Source: Arhodomonas aquaeolei DSM 8974 (GTDB taxonomy: Bacteria > Pseudomonadota > Gammaproteobacteria > Nitrococcales > Nitrococcaceae). Taken from it: a stretch of DNA of 64,000 nucleotides. The notes beneath the pieces are model-generated. The model was given only the letters and a program-made list of their open reading frames with translations. It was not told where the DNA came from and did not search any database. Positions 19,064 through 27,228 of this stretch are shown here, one piece after another. The stretch is from contig NZ_KB894801.1 of NCBI RefSeq assembly GCF_000374645.1, forward strand, positions 372,001 through 436,000, written 5' to 3'. How positions within the stretch are numbered: the first letter of the stretch is position 1; every line of letters begins with the position of its first letter. The position numbers were made by a program, and so were the translations under genes.

Positions 19064-19085
19064 AAGCCCGCCGAACGGCGGGCTT
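19064..19085 (-). terminator. Stem-loop after tRNA-Ser
   Basis: 9-bp GC-rich stem (arms 19064-19072 and 19077-19085) with a 4-nt loop, 9 nt beyond the tRNA 3' end. The T-tract is poor (TTATCCTT). Confidence 0.6.
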
Positions 19086-19093
19086 GAGGAATC

Positions 19094-19183
19094 TGGCGGA
19101 GAGGGAGGGATTCGAACCCCCGGACCCCGTAAAGGGTCACCGCATTTCGAGTGCGGCGCTTTCGACCACTCAGCCACCTCTCC
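19094..19183 (-). tRNA. tRNA-Ser (CGA anticodon)
   Basis: 90 nt with encoded CCA. Acceptor GGAGAGG pairs with CCTCTCC; anticodon stem CCGCA/TGCGG encloses CTCGAAA (anticodon CGA); a long variable arm typical of class II tRNAs (GACCCTTTACGGGGTC) and a standard T-arm follow. Confidence 0.97.
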
Positions 19184-19265
19184 GTGCCGTCACGCCGGGA
19201 CGTCTGCGCCCGACGAGTGGCGTAGTCTACAATAAAGCCTTCGCTGGCGAACACCCCTGGACCAC

Positions 19266-20714
19266 ATGTCGAGACTCGCGCCACATCTCGCGATCGCCAC
19301 GACGCTGCTCGCCCTGCTCGCGCTCACCGGAGCGGGCGGGTTCGACGGCCCCGACCGCCTGGACCAGATACGCGACGGCGGCGTGCTCTCGGTCGCCATG
19401 CGCGTGGGCCCGGCCTCCTATGCCCCGGCGGCGGGAGACGAGCCCAGCGGCTTCGAGTACGAGCTGCTCAAGGACATCGCCAGCGGGCTCGACGTCAAGC
19501 TCGAGATCCAGCCCGTCACCACCCCCGCGGAGGCGACGGCGCTGCTGGAGAACGGTGGCGTGGACCTGGTCGCCGCGACGATGAGCCCGACGCAGGAGCG
19601 CCGGCGGCGGTTCATTTTCAGTGACAGCTACCTCCAGACCCAGCCCCGTGTGATCTATCGCCAGGGCGCGAAGGCGCCGGAGTCCATCGACGACCTGTCC
19701 GGCCGGCACATCGAGGCCATCGCCCACTCCGTGCATGCCGAGCGCCTCGCCGAGCTGGCCGCCGAGCATCCAGGCATCGAATGGAAGCCCCTCGCCAACC
19801 ACACGGCGGAGGACCTGCTCTACCGCGTCTGGCGCGAACGCTCGGACTACGCGGTGACGGACAAGCTGCGCCTGGCGCTGAACCGCCCGTTCTACCCGGA
19901 GCTGCGCGCAGGGATGAAGCTGGGACCGCCCCGGGGGCTGGCTTTCATGATGCGCGCGAGTGACGGCGCCCTGCGCGATGCGATCAATGAGCACCTCGCC
20001 GCGGTGCGCGATGCCGGCATGCTCGCCGTACTGCGCGACGAGTATTTCGGCCACCTGAGCGAGTTCGACTACGTCGGCACCCGGACCTTCCTCCGCCACA
20101 TCACGAAGCGGCTGCCCCCGCTACGCCGGGCCTTCCAACAGGCAGCGAAAAAGGAGGACCTGGACTGGCGGCTGCTCGCGGCCATCGGCTACCAGGAGTC
20201 CCACTGGAACCCGGACGCGGTATCCCCCACCGGGGTGCGCGGGGTGATGATGCTCACACAGGACACCGCGCAGTTCGTCGGCATCGACAACCGCCGCGAC
20301 CCGGCCCAGAGCATCAGCGGCGGCGCGACCTACTTGAATTCCCTGCGCGGGCGCCTGCCTGACGACATCGAGGAGCCAAACCGCACCTGGTTCACCCTGG
20401 CGGCGTACAACGTCGGCCTCGGTCACCTGGAGGACGCCCGGCGGATCACGGAGATGCGCGGCGGCGACCCGGATAAATGGCTGGACGTGCGTGACAACCT
20501 GCCCCTGCTGGCGAAGAAGCGCTGGTACAGCCGTGTCCAGCACGGCTACGCCCGTGGCTGGGAGCCGGTACGCTACGTCGCCAATATCCGCCGCTACTAT
20601 GAGCTGCTACGCCGGGTGACGAGGCTCGGCCAGCCCACGCCGCCGGATGTCACTCGGGAGTCGATGATGCCGGCGCCGCTTCACATCCCGGCACCGCTGG
20701 AGTCCATTCTCTGA
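19266..20714 (+). CDS. mltF: Membrane-bound lytic murein transglycosylase F
   Basis: 482 aa. A hydrophobic N-terminus is followed by a periplasmic amino-acid-binding-protein-like domain (about 35-265) and a C-terminal SLT domain. Catalytic Glu311 lies in GYQESHWNP; GVRGVMMLT and AAYNVGLGHLEDAR are conserved SLT motifs. It cleaves peptidoglycan glycan strands with formation of anhydromuramic ends. No lipobox Cys is visible, so attachment is probably by the N-terminal helix. Confidence 0.95.
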   Translation: MSRLAPHLAIATTLLALLALTGAGGFDGPDRLDQIRDGGVLSVAMRVGPASYAPAAGDEPSGFEYELLKDIASGLDVKLEIQPVTTPAEATALLENGGVDLVAATMSPTQERRRRFIFSDSYLQTQPRVIYRQGAKAPESIDDLSGRHIEAIAHSVHAERLAELAAEHPGIEWKPLANHTAEDLLYRVWRERSDYAVTDKLRLALNRPFYPELRAGMKLGPPRGLAFMMRASDGALRDAINEHLAAVRDAGMLAVLRDEYFGHLSEFDYVGTRTFLRHITKRLPPLRRAFQQAAKKEDLDWRLLAAIGYQESHWNPDAVSPTGVRGVMMLTQDTAQFVGIDNRRDPAQSISGGATYLNSLRGRLPDDIEEPNRTWFTLAAYNVGLGHLEDARRITEMRGGDPDKWLDVRDNLPLLAKKRWYSRVQHGYARGWEPVRYVANIRRYYELLRRVTRLGQPTPPDVTRESMMPAPLHIPAPLESIL

Positions 20715-20749
20715 GAACCCGGTGGAGGCCACCACGAGCGGAGACGGAC

Positions 20750-21571
20750 ATGACGGATACGCCCAGCCCCATCCACGCCGGCGATCGCCTCGCACGCATG
20801 CGCGAGACGGCACCGCTGGTGCACAACATCACCAACGACGTGTCGATGAACTTCCTCGCCAACGTCCTGCTCGCCGTCGGGGCCTCGCCGGCGATGGTCC
20901 AGGCGAACGAGGAGGTCGGCGAGTTCGCGGCGCTGGCGGATGCCCTCGCGATCAATATCGGCACGATCACCGCGCCTCAGGCGACGGCAATGGAGACGGC
21001 GGTGGACGCGGCCCGCAGCGCGGATACGCCCTGGGTGCTCGACCCGGTGGCCTTGGGCGCCACGGCCTACCGCCGCGAGCTGGGCTCCCGGCTCGTCGAG
21101 CTGGGCCCCGCGGTTATCCGCGGCAACGCCTCCGAGATCCTGACCCTGGCCGGCGCGCACGCCGCCGGCCGCGGCGTCGACACCGGCGACACCGTCACCG
21201 CCGCGGAGACCGGGGCCGACGCCCTTGCCCGCCACACCGGCGCGGTGGTCGCCGTCACCGGCCCGGAGGACTACGTCACCAACGGTGTCCGTGCCCTGCG
21301 CATCGCCAACGGTCACGCGATGATGCCGCGGGTCACCGCCATGGGCTGTGCACTCACCGGCGTGGTGGCGGCATTCGTGGCTGCCGGCGGCATGCCCCTG
21401 GAGGATACCGCCGCCGCCCTCGCCGGCTTCGCCGTCGCCGGGGAACACGCCGGGGAGCGCGCCGCCGGCCCGGGCAGCTTTGCGGTGCACTTCATCGACG
21501 CGCTGTACACCCTCGACCCGGCCACGCTGGACGCCGGGGCGCACATCCGGGCGGACCGGCCCCGGGGCTGA
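20750..21571 (+). CDS. thiM: Hydroxyethylthiazole kinase
   Basis: 273 aa. Typical ThiM segments: PLVHNITNDVSMNFLANVLLAVGASPAM near the N-terminus, VIRGNASEIL, VAVTGPEDYV and the active-site region VTAMGCALTGVVAAF with the conserved Cys. It phosphorylates 5-(2-hydroxyethyl)-4-methylthiazole in thiamine salvage. GGAG precedes the ATG. The 35-nt gap after mltF leaves no room for a TPP riboswitch and suggests read-through from mltF. No thiD or thiE follows. Confidence 0.95.
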   Translation: MTDTPSPIHAGDRLARMRETAPLVHNITNDVSMNFLANVLLAVGASPAMVQANEEVGEFAALADALAINIGTITAPQATAMETAVDAARSADTPWVLDPVALGATAYRRELGSRLVELGPAVIRGNASEILTLAGAHAAGRGVDTGDTVTAAETGADALARHTGAVVAVTGPEDYVTNGVRALRIANGHAMMPRVTAMGCALTGVVAAFVAAGGMPLEDTAAALAGFAVAGEHAGERAAGPGSFAVHFIDALYTLDPATLDAGAHIRADRPRG

Positions 21572-21577
21572 GCGGCC

Positions 21578-21991
21578 TCAGCCGTCGCCGATCAGGCGGG
21601 CGTGCTCGATCTTCAGGCAGCGGTCCATCACCACGGTGAGGCCGGCGTCGCGGGCGCGCTGCGCCGCGGCCTCGTCGATCACGCCGAGCTGGAGCCAGAG
21701 CGACGGCGCGCCGATGGCGACGGCGTCTTCCACCACCGCCGCCACCTGGTCCGGACGGCGGAAGACGTCGACCATGTCCACCGGCTCCGGGATCGAGCGC
21801 AGGTCCGGATAGCTGGTCTCGCCGAGGATGGTCTCGTGCCCCGGGTTCACCGGGATGACGCGGTAGCCGTGGGCCTGCAGGTACTGCGCGACACCGTGGC
21901 TCGGCCGCTGCGGCTTCGGCGAGAGCCCCACCACGGCGATGGTGTGTGTGTGCTGCAGCAACGCCCGCAGCGACGTGTCGGTATCGGTCAT
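21578..21991 (-). CDS. CoA-binding domain protein (YccU-like)
   Basis: 137 aa, a single Rossmann-type CoA_binding_2 domain: IAVVGLSPKPQRPSHGVAQYL at residues 18-38 and GYRVIPVNPG, then SLWLQLGVIDEAAAQRARDAGLTVVMDRCLK, each typical. AAGGAGG lies 4 nt before the ATG at 21991. The role is uncharacterised in most bacteria. The open frame extends upstream antisense to recQ, but only this part is real. Confidence 0.9.
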   Translation of the reverse strand: MTDTDTSLRALLQHTHTIAVVGLSPKPQRPSHGVAQYLQAHGYRVIPVNPGHETILGETSYPDLRSIPEPVDMVDVFRRPDQVAAVVEDAVAIGAPSLWLQLGVIDEAAAQRARDAGLTVVMDRCLKIEHARLIGDG

Positions 21992-22078
21992 TCGGCCTCC
22001 TTGCGGTTCCGCGGGGGCGGACACTCTCGGCGGAATACGATAGATTAGCGGACCCTTTCGGCACCAGCCCGCGCGATC

Positions 22079-23893
22079 ATGCAGACAGCCCCGGACACGG
22101 ATGCGGCGCTCGCCATCCTGCGCGAGACCTTCGGCTACGAGGACTTCCGCGGCCGCCAGCGCGAGATCATCGACGCCGTTGCCGGCGGCCGCTCGGCGCT
22201 CGCGCTCATGCCCACCGGCGGCGGCAAGTCCCTGTGCTACCAGATCCCCGCGCTGCTGCGCGAGGGCACGGGCGTGGTGGTCTCGCCGCTGATCGCCCTG
22301 ATGCAGGACCAGGTCGAGGCCCTGCGCCACTACGGCGTGCGCGCCGCCTGCCTGCACTCCGGGCTGGCCCCGGACGAGCGCGAGCGCTGCGAGCGCGACC
22401 TCGCCGCCGGCGAGCTGGACCTGCTCTACGTCGCCCCCGAGCGCCTGCTCGGCGGCGGCCTGCTGCCACGGCTGGAGCGCCAGCGCATCGCGCTGTTCGC
22501 CATCGACGAGGCCCACTGCGTCTCCCAGTGGGGCCACGACTTCCGCCCGGAGTACCTCCAGCTCGGCCGCATCGCCGAGCGCTTCCCGGATGTGCCGCTG
22601 GTCGCCCTCACCGCGACCGCGGACGCCCGCACCCGCGGCGAGATCGAGCGCAACCTCCTGCCCGCCGGGGCGGAGACCTTCGTCGCGAGCTTCGACCGGC
22701 CCAACATCCGCTACCGCATCCGCGCCAAGGAGCGGGCACGCCAGCAGATCCTGGAGTTCATCCGCGACGCTCACCCGGGCGAGTCCGGCATCATCTACTG
22801 CATGAGCCGTCGTGCCACGGAGGACGTCGCCGAGTGGCTGATGGCCCGGGACGTCAACGCCCTGCCCTACCACGCCGGCCTGCCCGCCAGCCTGCGCGAG
22901 ACCCACCAGCGCCGATTCCTGCGCGAGGACGGCATCGTGATGGTGGCGACCATCGCCTTCGGCATGGGTATCGACAAGCCGGACGTGCGCTTCGTGGTGC
23001 ACATGGACCTGCCCAAGAGCCTGGAGGCGTACTACCAGGAGACCGGCCGCGCCGGGCGCGATGGCCTGCCCGCCGAGGCACTGCTGCTCTACGGCACCCG
23101 CGACGTCTACCGCCTGCGCGCCATGCTCGAGGACTCCGAGGCGGACGAGCGCCACAAGCGCCTGGAGGGCCAGCGCCTGGAGGCACTGCTCGGCTTCTGC
23201 GAGCACACCGGCTGCCGGCGCCAGGCCCTGCTCGGCTGGTTCGACGAAAGCCATCCGGGTGCGTGTGGCAACTGCGACAACTGCCTCGATCCGCCGGAGA
23301 CCTGGGACGCCACCGAGGCCGCGCAGAAGCTGCTCTCGTGCATCTACCGCACGGGCCAGCGCTTCGGTGCCAATCACATCATCGAGGTCCTCACCGGCGG
23401 CACCGCCGCGCGCATCGGCGAGCTCGGTCACGACCGCCTCTCCACCTACGGCATCGGCCGCGACATCGCCCGCGGCACGTGGCAGTCCCTGATCCGGCAG
23501 ATGCTCGCCCAGGGGCTGGTACAGCCGGACCCGGAGGGCCACGGCGGCCTGCGCCTGGCCGAGGCCTGCCGGCCGCTGCTGCGCGGCGAGCAGGGCTTCG
23601 TCGCGCGGCGGGATCCGGCGCGGCCCCAGCGCCGCAGTGCCGAACGCGGCAGCAGCGCCCAGATCCAGCCCGCCGACCGGGAGCGCTGGGACGCGCTGCG
23701 CCAGTGCCGGCGCGAGATCGCCGAGGCCGAGGGCGTGCCGCCCTACGTCGTCTTCCACGACGCCACGCTCATGGAGATGCTCTGGCAGCGCCCCGGCACC
23801 CTGGAGGAGCTCGCCGGCGTCAGCGGCGTGGGCCGGCACAAGCTGGAGAAGTACGGCGAGGCGTTCCTGCAGGCTCTCGCAAGGGCGTCCTGA
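22079..23893 (+). CDS. recQ: ATP-dependent DNA helicase RecQ
   Basis: 604 aa, close to E. coli RecQ (about 610). Order: helicase core with Walker A PTGGGKSLCYQ (near residue 43), DEAH box with aromatic-rich loop (DEAHCVSQWGHDFRPEY), motif VI ETGRAGRDG, zinc-binding cysteines (CEHTGCRR... and CGNCDNC), winged helix, and a C-terminal HRDC domain ending the protein. It unwinds DNA 3' to 5' in RecF-pathway recombination and fork repair. No clear Shine-Dalgarno. Confidence 0.97.
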   Translation: MQTAPDTDAALAILRETFGYEDFRGRQREIIDAVAGGRSALALMPTGGGKSLCYQIPALLREGTGVVVSPLIALMQDQVEALRHYGVRAACLHSGLAPDERERCERDLAAGELDLLYVAPERLLGGGLLPRLERQRIALFAIDEAHCVSQWGHDFRPEYLQLGRIAERFPDVPLVALTATADARTRGEIERNLLPAGAETFVASFDRPNIRYRIRAKERARQQILEFIRDAHPGESGIIYCMSRRATEDVAEWLMARDVNALPYHAGLPASLRETHQRRFLREDGIVMVATIAFGMGIDKPDVRFVVHMDLPKSLEAYYQETGRAGRDGLPAEALLLYGTRDVYRLRAMLEDSEADERHKRLEGQRLEALLGFCEHTGCRRQALLGWFDESHPGACGNCDNCLDPPETWDATEAAQKLLSCIYRTGQRFGANHIIEVLTGGTAARIGELGHDRLSTYGIGRDIARGTWQSLIRQMLAQGLVQPDPEGHGGLRLAEACRPLLRGEQGFVARRDPARPQRRSAERGSSAQIQPADRERWDALRQCRREIAEAEGVPPYVVFHDATLMEMLWQRPGTLEELAGVSGVGRHKLEKYGEAFLQALARAS

Positions 23894-23905
23894 CGCCCCG
23901 GACGC

Positions 23906-24214
23906 TCACACCGCCGGGCGCACGTCTATCGCCGGCGCGCGGTCGAGCACGCCGGGCGCCCAGTCCCGAAGGGCCCGCAGGCAGGCGTCCAGCGCCGAAC
24001 CGAGGGTCGCCCCGCTGGCCTCGCAACGCAGCAGCCCGCCGCCACGGCGCTCCAGCATCAGCCGGCAGGATACCCGCGCCCCGGCCTGGACCGGGTGCAC
24101 CCACAGCCGGCCGGGCCAGTCCGGGTCCGCCAGACAGGCCTTGATACGCCGCCGGATCAGCCGGTAACTGCTGCGCGTCAGTGGATAGCCGGCGGCGTGA
24201 ATGGTGATTCGCAT
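23906..24214 (-). CDS. Small HPF/RaiA-fold-like protein
   Basis: 102 aa, no close family recognised. The predicted secondary structure (strand MRITIHA, helix SSYRLIRRRIKACL, three strands around RLWVHPV, ARVSCRLMLER and GLLRCEASG, then helix TLGSALDACLRALRDW) follows the beta-alpha-beta-beta-beta-alpha order of HPF/RaiA ribosome-hibernation factors, and the MRITI start is typical of them. The HPF-characteristic basic residues are partly present (RRRIK). Function is inferred from topology only. It lies tail to tail with recQ. Confidence 0.6.
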   Translation of the reverse strand: MRITIHAAGYPLTRSSYRLIRRRIKACLADPDWPGRLWVHPVQAGARVSCRLMLERRGGGLLRCEASGATLGSALDACLRALRDWAPGVLDRAPAIDVRPAV

Positions 24215-24315
24215 CGGGTCCCGCTCCCTGTACCCCGTGAACCGGGCGGGCAGTGTGGCGGAGCGGCGTTACACCGGCGTGACGGCCGCGCCGGGCGGGC
24301 GCGGCCGTGGGTGCA

Positions 24316-25005
24316 CTACTTCAGGGCCTCGATCAGCGCCTCGGCGGTACCCTTGGAGGACGGCGGATTCTGCCCGGTGACGAGCCGGCCGTCGCGCACG
24401 ACGTGGGCGGTGAAGGGCTTCTCCGCCTTGGTGTGGCGGGCACCACGCTCGGTGAGCCGCTGGTCGAGCAGGAACGGCACGACCCCGTCGAGCTTGACCG
24501 CCTGCTCCTCTTCAGTGGTGAACCCGGCGACCTCGCGCCCGGCCACCAGGTACGAGCCGTCGGAGAGGCGCACGTTCACCAGCGCGGACGGGCCGTGGCA
24601 GACGGCGCCGACCGCGCCGCCGCCCTCGTAGATGCCGGCGGTGAGGCGCTGCAGGGCCTCGCTGTCCGGGAAATCCCACATCGTGCCGTGACCGCCGACG
24701 AAGAACACCGCCGCGTAATCCTCGGCACGCAATGTCCGGGCGTCGAGGGTGTCCTGCAGGCGGCCCTGGATGGCCTCGTCGCTGTAGAACGCATCGGAGA
24801 CCGGATCACGGTCGCCGGTGCTGCGCGGGTCGAAGTGCACCGGACCGCCGGTGGGGCTGGCGAAGTCCACCTCGTAGCCGGCCTTCGTGACGACGTCATA
24901 CGGGTGTGCAGCCTCGGCGAGGAATACCCCCGTGGGCTCGCCGGTATCGCCGAGACGGTCGTTGCCCGTGAGCACGAAAAGGATACGGCGACTTGCATCA
25001 CTCAT
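24316..25005 (-). CDS. DJ-1/PfpI superfamily protein, Hsp31-like
   Basis: 229 aa from the ATG at 25005 with GGAGA upstream. The nucleophile-elbow Cys lies in GAVCHGPSALVNV; the acidic residue of the site is in the N-terminal half (TGVFLAEAAHPYDV) and FFVGGHGTMWDF is typical of the class I glutamine-amidotransferase-like Hsp31/YhbO group, often glyoxalase III or protein-repair enzymes. It is divergent from a MarR gene, and a 20-bp imperfect palindrome sits just before its ribosome site, so it is probably induced by an electrophile or oxidant. Confidence 0.9.
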   Translation of the reverse strand: MSDASRRILFVLTGNDRLGDTGEPTGVFLAEAAHPYDVVTKAGYEVDFASPTGGPVHFDPRSTGDRDPVSDAFYSDEAIQGRLQDTLDARTLRAEDYAAVFFVGGHGTMWDFPDSEALQRLTAGIYEGGGAVGAVCHGPSALVNVRLSDGSYLVAGREVAGFTTEEEQAVKLDGVVPFLLDQRLTERGARHTKAEKPFTAHVVRDGRLVTGQNPPSSKGTAEALIEALK

Positions 25006-25016
25006 AAGATATCTCC

Positions 25017-25036
25017 ATTGTTCGTATAAGGACAAT
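25017..25036. promoter_or_regulatory. Imperfect palindrome, predicted MarR operator
   Basis: ATTGTTCGTATAAGGACAAT matches its own reverse complement at 16 of 20 positions (8 of 10 base pairs). It lies between the divergent MarR and Hsp31-like genes, immediately upstream of the latter's ribosome site. Confidence 0.55.
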
Positions 25037-25118
25037 TCGTTAGCTGGCGTGTCTCACCGCCACTTTCAAGCCGGTGGGGCTTTGCCGAGGTGCCAATGCC
25101 CGATATGATTCCGTCCCC

Positions 25119-25616
25119 ATGAGCCGCTATCACACCAGCAGCGCACCGTTCGCTCGCGTTATCCGAGCCCTTGCCGAGGCCTGGCAGTCCTTCGAGCAGT
25201 ACTCCGGGGCCCATATCCGCACCACCGGCCTCAGCGCCCCGCAGTTCGACGTCATCTGCACGCTCGGCAACACCGAGGGCATGACCTTCTCCGAGCTCGG
25301 CCACCGGACGCTGATCTACAAGACCACCCTCACCGGCGTGGTCGACCGGCTGGAGCAGAAGGGGCTGGTGGAGCGCGTGCCCTGCGAGCAGGACCGCCGC
25401 TGCGTCTACGTCCGGCTCACCGGCGAGGGCGAGGCACTGTTCGACGAGGTCTTCCCGGCCCACATGGCGCACCTCGGCGACCGGCTCGACGCCCTCTCCC
25501 TCGAGGAGCTGGAGACCGTGGAGCACAGCCTGCGCCGCCTGGCCTCGGCGCTGTCGGGGCATGCCGGGGATGCCGAATCGGGTGAGCGCGTCATCGGCAA
25601 CCAGGGCCGGGGCTAG
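25119..25616 (+). CDS. MarR-family transcriptional regulator
   Basis: 165 aa from the ATG at 25119; a GTG at 25074 in frame is possible, and neither has a strong ribosome site. Winged helix: MTFSELGHRTLIYKTTLTGVVDRLEQKGLV followed by the wing CEQDRRCVYVRLTGEG. Family members often sense phenolics or oxidants. It diverges from the Hsp31-like gene and probably represses it. Its stop overlaps the stop of the convergent flavin-reductase-like gene by 3-4 bases. Confidence 0.88.
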   Translation: MSRYHTSSAPFARVIRALAEAWQSFEQYSGAHIRTTGLSAPQFDVICTLGNTEGMTFSELGHRTLIYKTTLTGVVDRLEQKGLVERVPCEQDRRCVYVRLTGEGEALFDEVFPAHMAHLGDRLDALSLEELETVEHSLRRLASALSGHAGDAESGERVIGNQGRG

Positions 25617-26185
25617 CCCGAAGGCGACAGCAGCATCTCAGCCCGGAAGTCGGCGCTCCGGTCGACGGTCCCGCCGGAGACCATGAACACCCCGTCGCCG
25701 GTGTAGTGCACCGTCCGCGGCCACGCCGGCGCCGGTTTCACCCAGGCGCGCACGATCTCCCAGACGAAGAAGTTGTAGTCCGGGACCAGGCGGTCCCCGG
25801 CCAGCCGGCACTCGAACGCCGCGTGGCACTCGCGGATCAGCGGCGCCGCCACGACCTCACCCGACGCCGGCGTGAGGCCGAAGCGCTCGAACTTGTCCAC
25901 CGAGGCGCCGGTGGTATTGCCCACGCCCACCACCGCGTCGAGCAGCTCGAGGGTCGGCAGATTGATGACGCACTCGCCGGCCTCGCGGATCAGCCCGAAG
26001 CTGTGGTTGCCCGCGGAGATCATGCAGCCGACGAGCGCAGGCGAGAACTCCATGACCGTGTGCCAGCCGAGCGTCATCACGTTGCGCCCGCCCGCCCATG
26101 CCGAGGACACCAGCACCACGGGCCCCGGCTCCAGGTAACGCCGCGCGCGTTCGACGGGATACGGCTGCCAGTGATTCCCTGCCAT
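25613..26185 (-). CDS. Flavin reductase-like / FMN-binding protein
   Basis: 190 aa. Split-barrel flavin-reductase domain: PGPVVLVSSAWAGGRNVMTLGWH, GECVINLP and GNTTGASVDKFERFGL are typical of the DIM6/NTAB family that binds FMN. The ATG at 26185 has GGAGG at 7 nt; an ATG at 26191 overlaps the stop of the VOC gene (ATGA). It is translationally coupled to that gene; substrate unknown. Confidence 0.85.
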   Translation of the reverse strand: MAGNHWQPYPVERARRYLEPGPVVLVSSAWAGGRNVMTLGWHTVMEFSPALVGCMISAGNHSFGLIREAGECVINLPTLELLDAVVGVGNTTGASVDKFERFGLTPASGEVVAAPLIRECHAAFECRLAGDRLVPDYNFFVWEIVRAWVKPAPAWPRTVHYTGDGVFMVSGGTVDRSADFRAEMLLSPSG

Positions 26186-26187
26186 GG

Positions 26188-26748
26188 TCATTCCTCCCCC
26201 GCCGCCTCCTCGCGGGAGGGCAGCGTGCGCTGCATCTCGCGCACGGGGTGCTGGCGCCATTCCGGGTGTTCCCGCCGGAGCTGCCGCGCGACCCGCAGTG
26301 AGCGGCGGATTGCCCCGATGCCGGGCAGGAACGGCGTGTGCGCGAGCTCCCAGCGTATCCCGGTCGGGTCGGAGAAGAACACCGCGTAATAGCCCGGCGC
26401 GTAGACCGGGTACTCCGCCGGCTCGTCGGTGACGGTGACCGGCGCGTTGGCGAGGAACTCGCGGCGGAAGTCGTCAACCTCCCGCCGGCGGCGCGCCCAC
26501 AGCGCGATGTGATGGATACCGGTGGCGTGCTCGTCGTGGTGCAGCCGCTCACCGGTCCGCGCCGGCTGAATACCGATGTAGCTGTGCGCGAAGGGGTAAC
26601 GCGCCATGTAGTAGGTGGAGCGATATCCGACGTCCAGCGTCCAGAAGCTGTGATAACCGAGCCAGCCGAACATCCGGTCGTAGAAGGCGATGGAACGCTC
26701 GTAATCGAGCACCGAGAACTCCACATGATGCACACCGCGCCAGCGCAT
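26188..26748 (-). CDS. Glyoxalase/VOC-superfamily protein
   Basis: 186 aa from the ATG at 26748 (GGAGGGAG upstream). Residues 4-130 form a paired beta-alpha-beta-beta-beta VOC fold: VHHVEFSVLDYERSIAFYDRMFGWLGY, GIHHIALWA with the metal His, and VFFSDPTGIRWELAHTP with the metal Glu. The basic C-terminal 50 residues are unusual. It could be a lyase, dioxygenase or isomerase; substrate unknown. It is followed by the coupled flavin-binding gene. Confidence 0.85.
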   Translation of the reverse strand: MRWRGVHHVEFSVLDYERSIAFYDRMFGWLGYHSFWTLDVGYRSTYYMARYPFAHSYIGIQPARTGERLHHDEHATGIHHIALWARRRREVDDFRREFLANAPVTVTDEPAEYPVYAPGYYAVFFSDPTGIRWELAHTPFLPGIGAIRRSLRVARQLRREHPEWRQHPVREMQRTLPSREEAAGEE

Positions 26749-27192
26749 GGCTCCCTCCGTTGGTCGGTCCCCCGCGGCGTCGCCCGGCACTGTCCGCCAG
26801 CCGGCGGTTGCGGGCGTCCCCGGCAGTGCCCGGCCGCGCCGGCCGGGGTGAACCGGTATTGCAGCACGACACCACCCCCGCCGCCCACCGCGGAAGGCGT
26901 CGGCTCACCGTGCCCTCCCGGAAACGGATCGCGGATGACGGGTCGGGAGCAGGCGATGCCCGGCGTCCGCCTGGGGCGTTGCACGCCTGCGGCGCCCAAC
27001 CGGCGCGGGGGCGTTGCGATAGATGCCGTCTCGCGTATCAGGCGATTCGCGGGGACCGCTGCTCCTGGCAGCCGGCAGTCGCGGGGAGCGGTGGTCGCGC
27101 ACGGCCGTGTGCGACCTCCGTGCCCGGCGTCTCCTGGACAGGCAAGGTGCGGGCGGAAACGCCGATTCGCTTCCGCCCGGTGCGACCAACCG
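26749..27192. other. Intergenic region between acx terminator and VOC gene
   Basis: About 440 bases with no convincing gene on either strand. Frames that cross it are continuations of antisense frames. It presumably holds the promoter of the VOC-flavoprotein pair; no operator stands out. Confidence 0.5.
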
Positions 27193-27223
27193 AAAAAAAC
27201 GGGCCGCCTCGACGGCGGCCCGT
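27193..27223 (-). terminator. Rho-independent terminator of the acx operon
   Basis: Perfect 10-bp GC-rich stem (arms 27199-27208 and 27214-27223, 5-nt loop) followed on the minus strand by seven T's, 6 nt beyond the acxC stop. Confidence 0.95.
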
Positions 27224-27228
27224 GCGGT

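Noticed and set aside
20715-20749. TPP riboswitch before thiM
   Set aside because: Only 35 nt separate mltF and thiM; the THI-box conserved segments do not occur.
21578-23839. 753-codon minus-strand frame across recQ
   Set aside because: Only the last 137 codons (from the ATG at 21991) encode a recognisable CoA-binding protein with a ribosome site; the rest is antisense to recQ.
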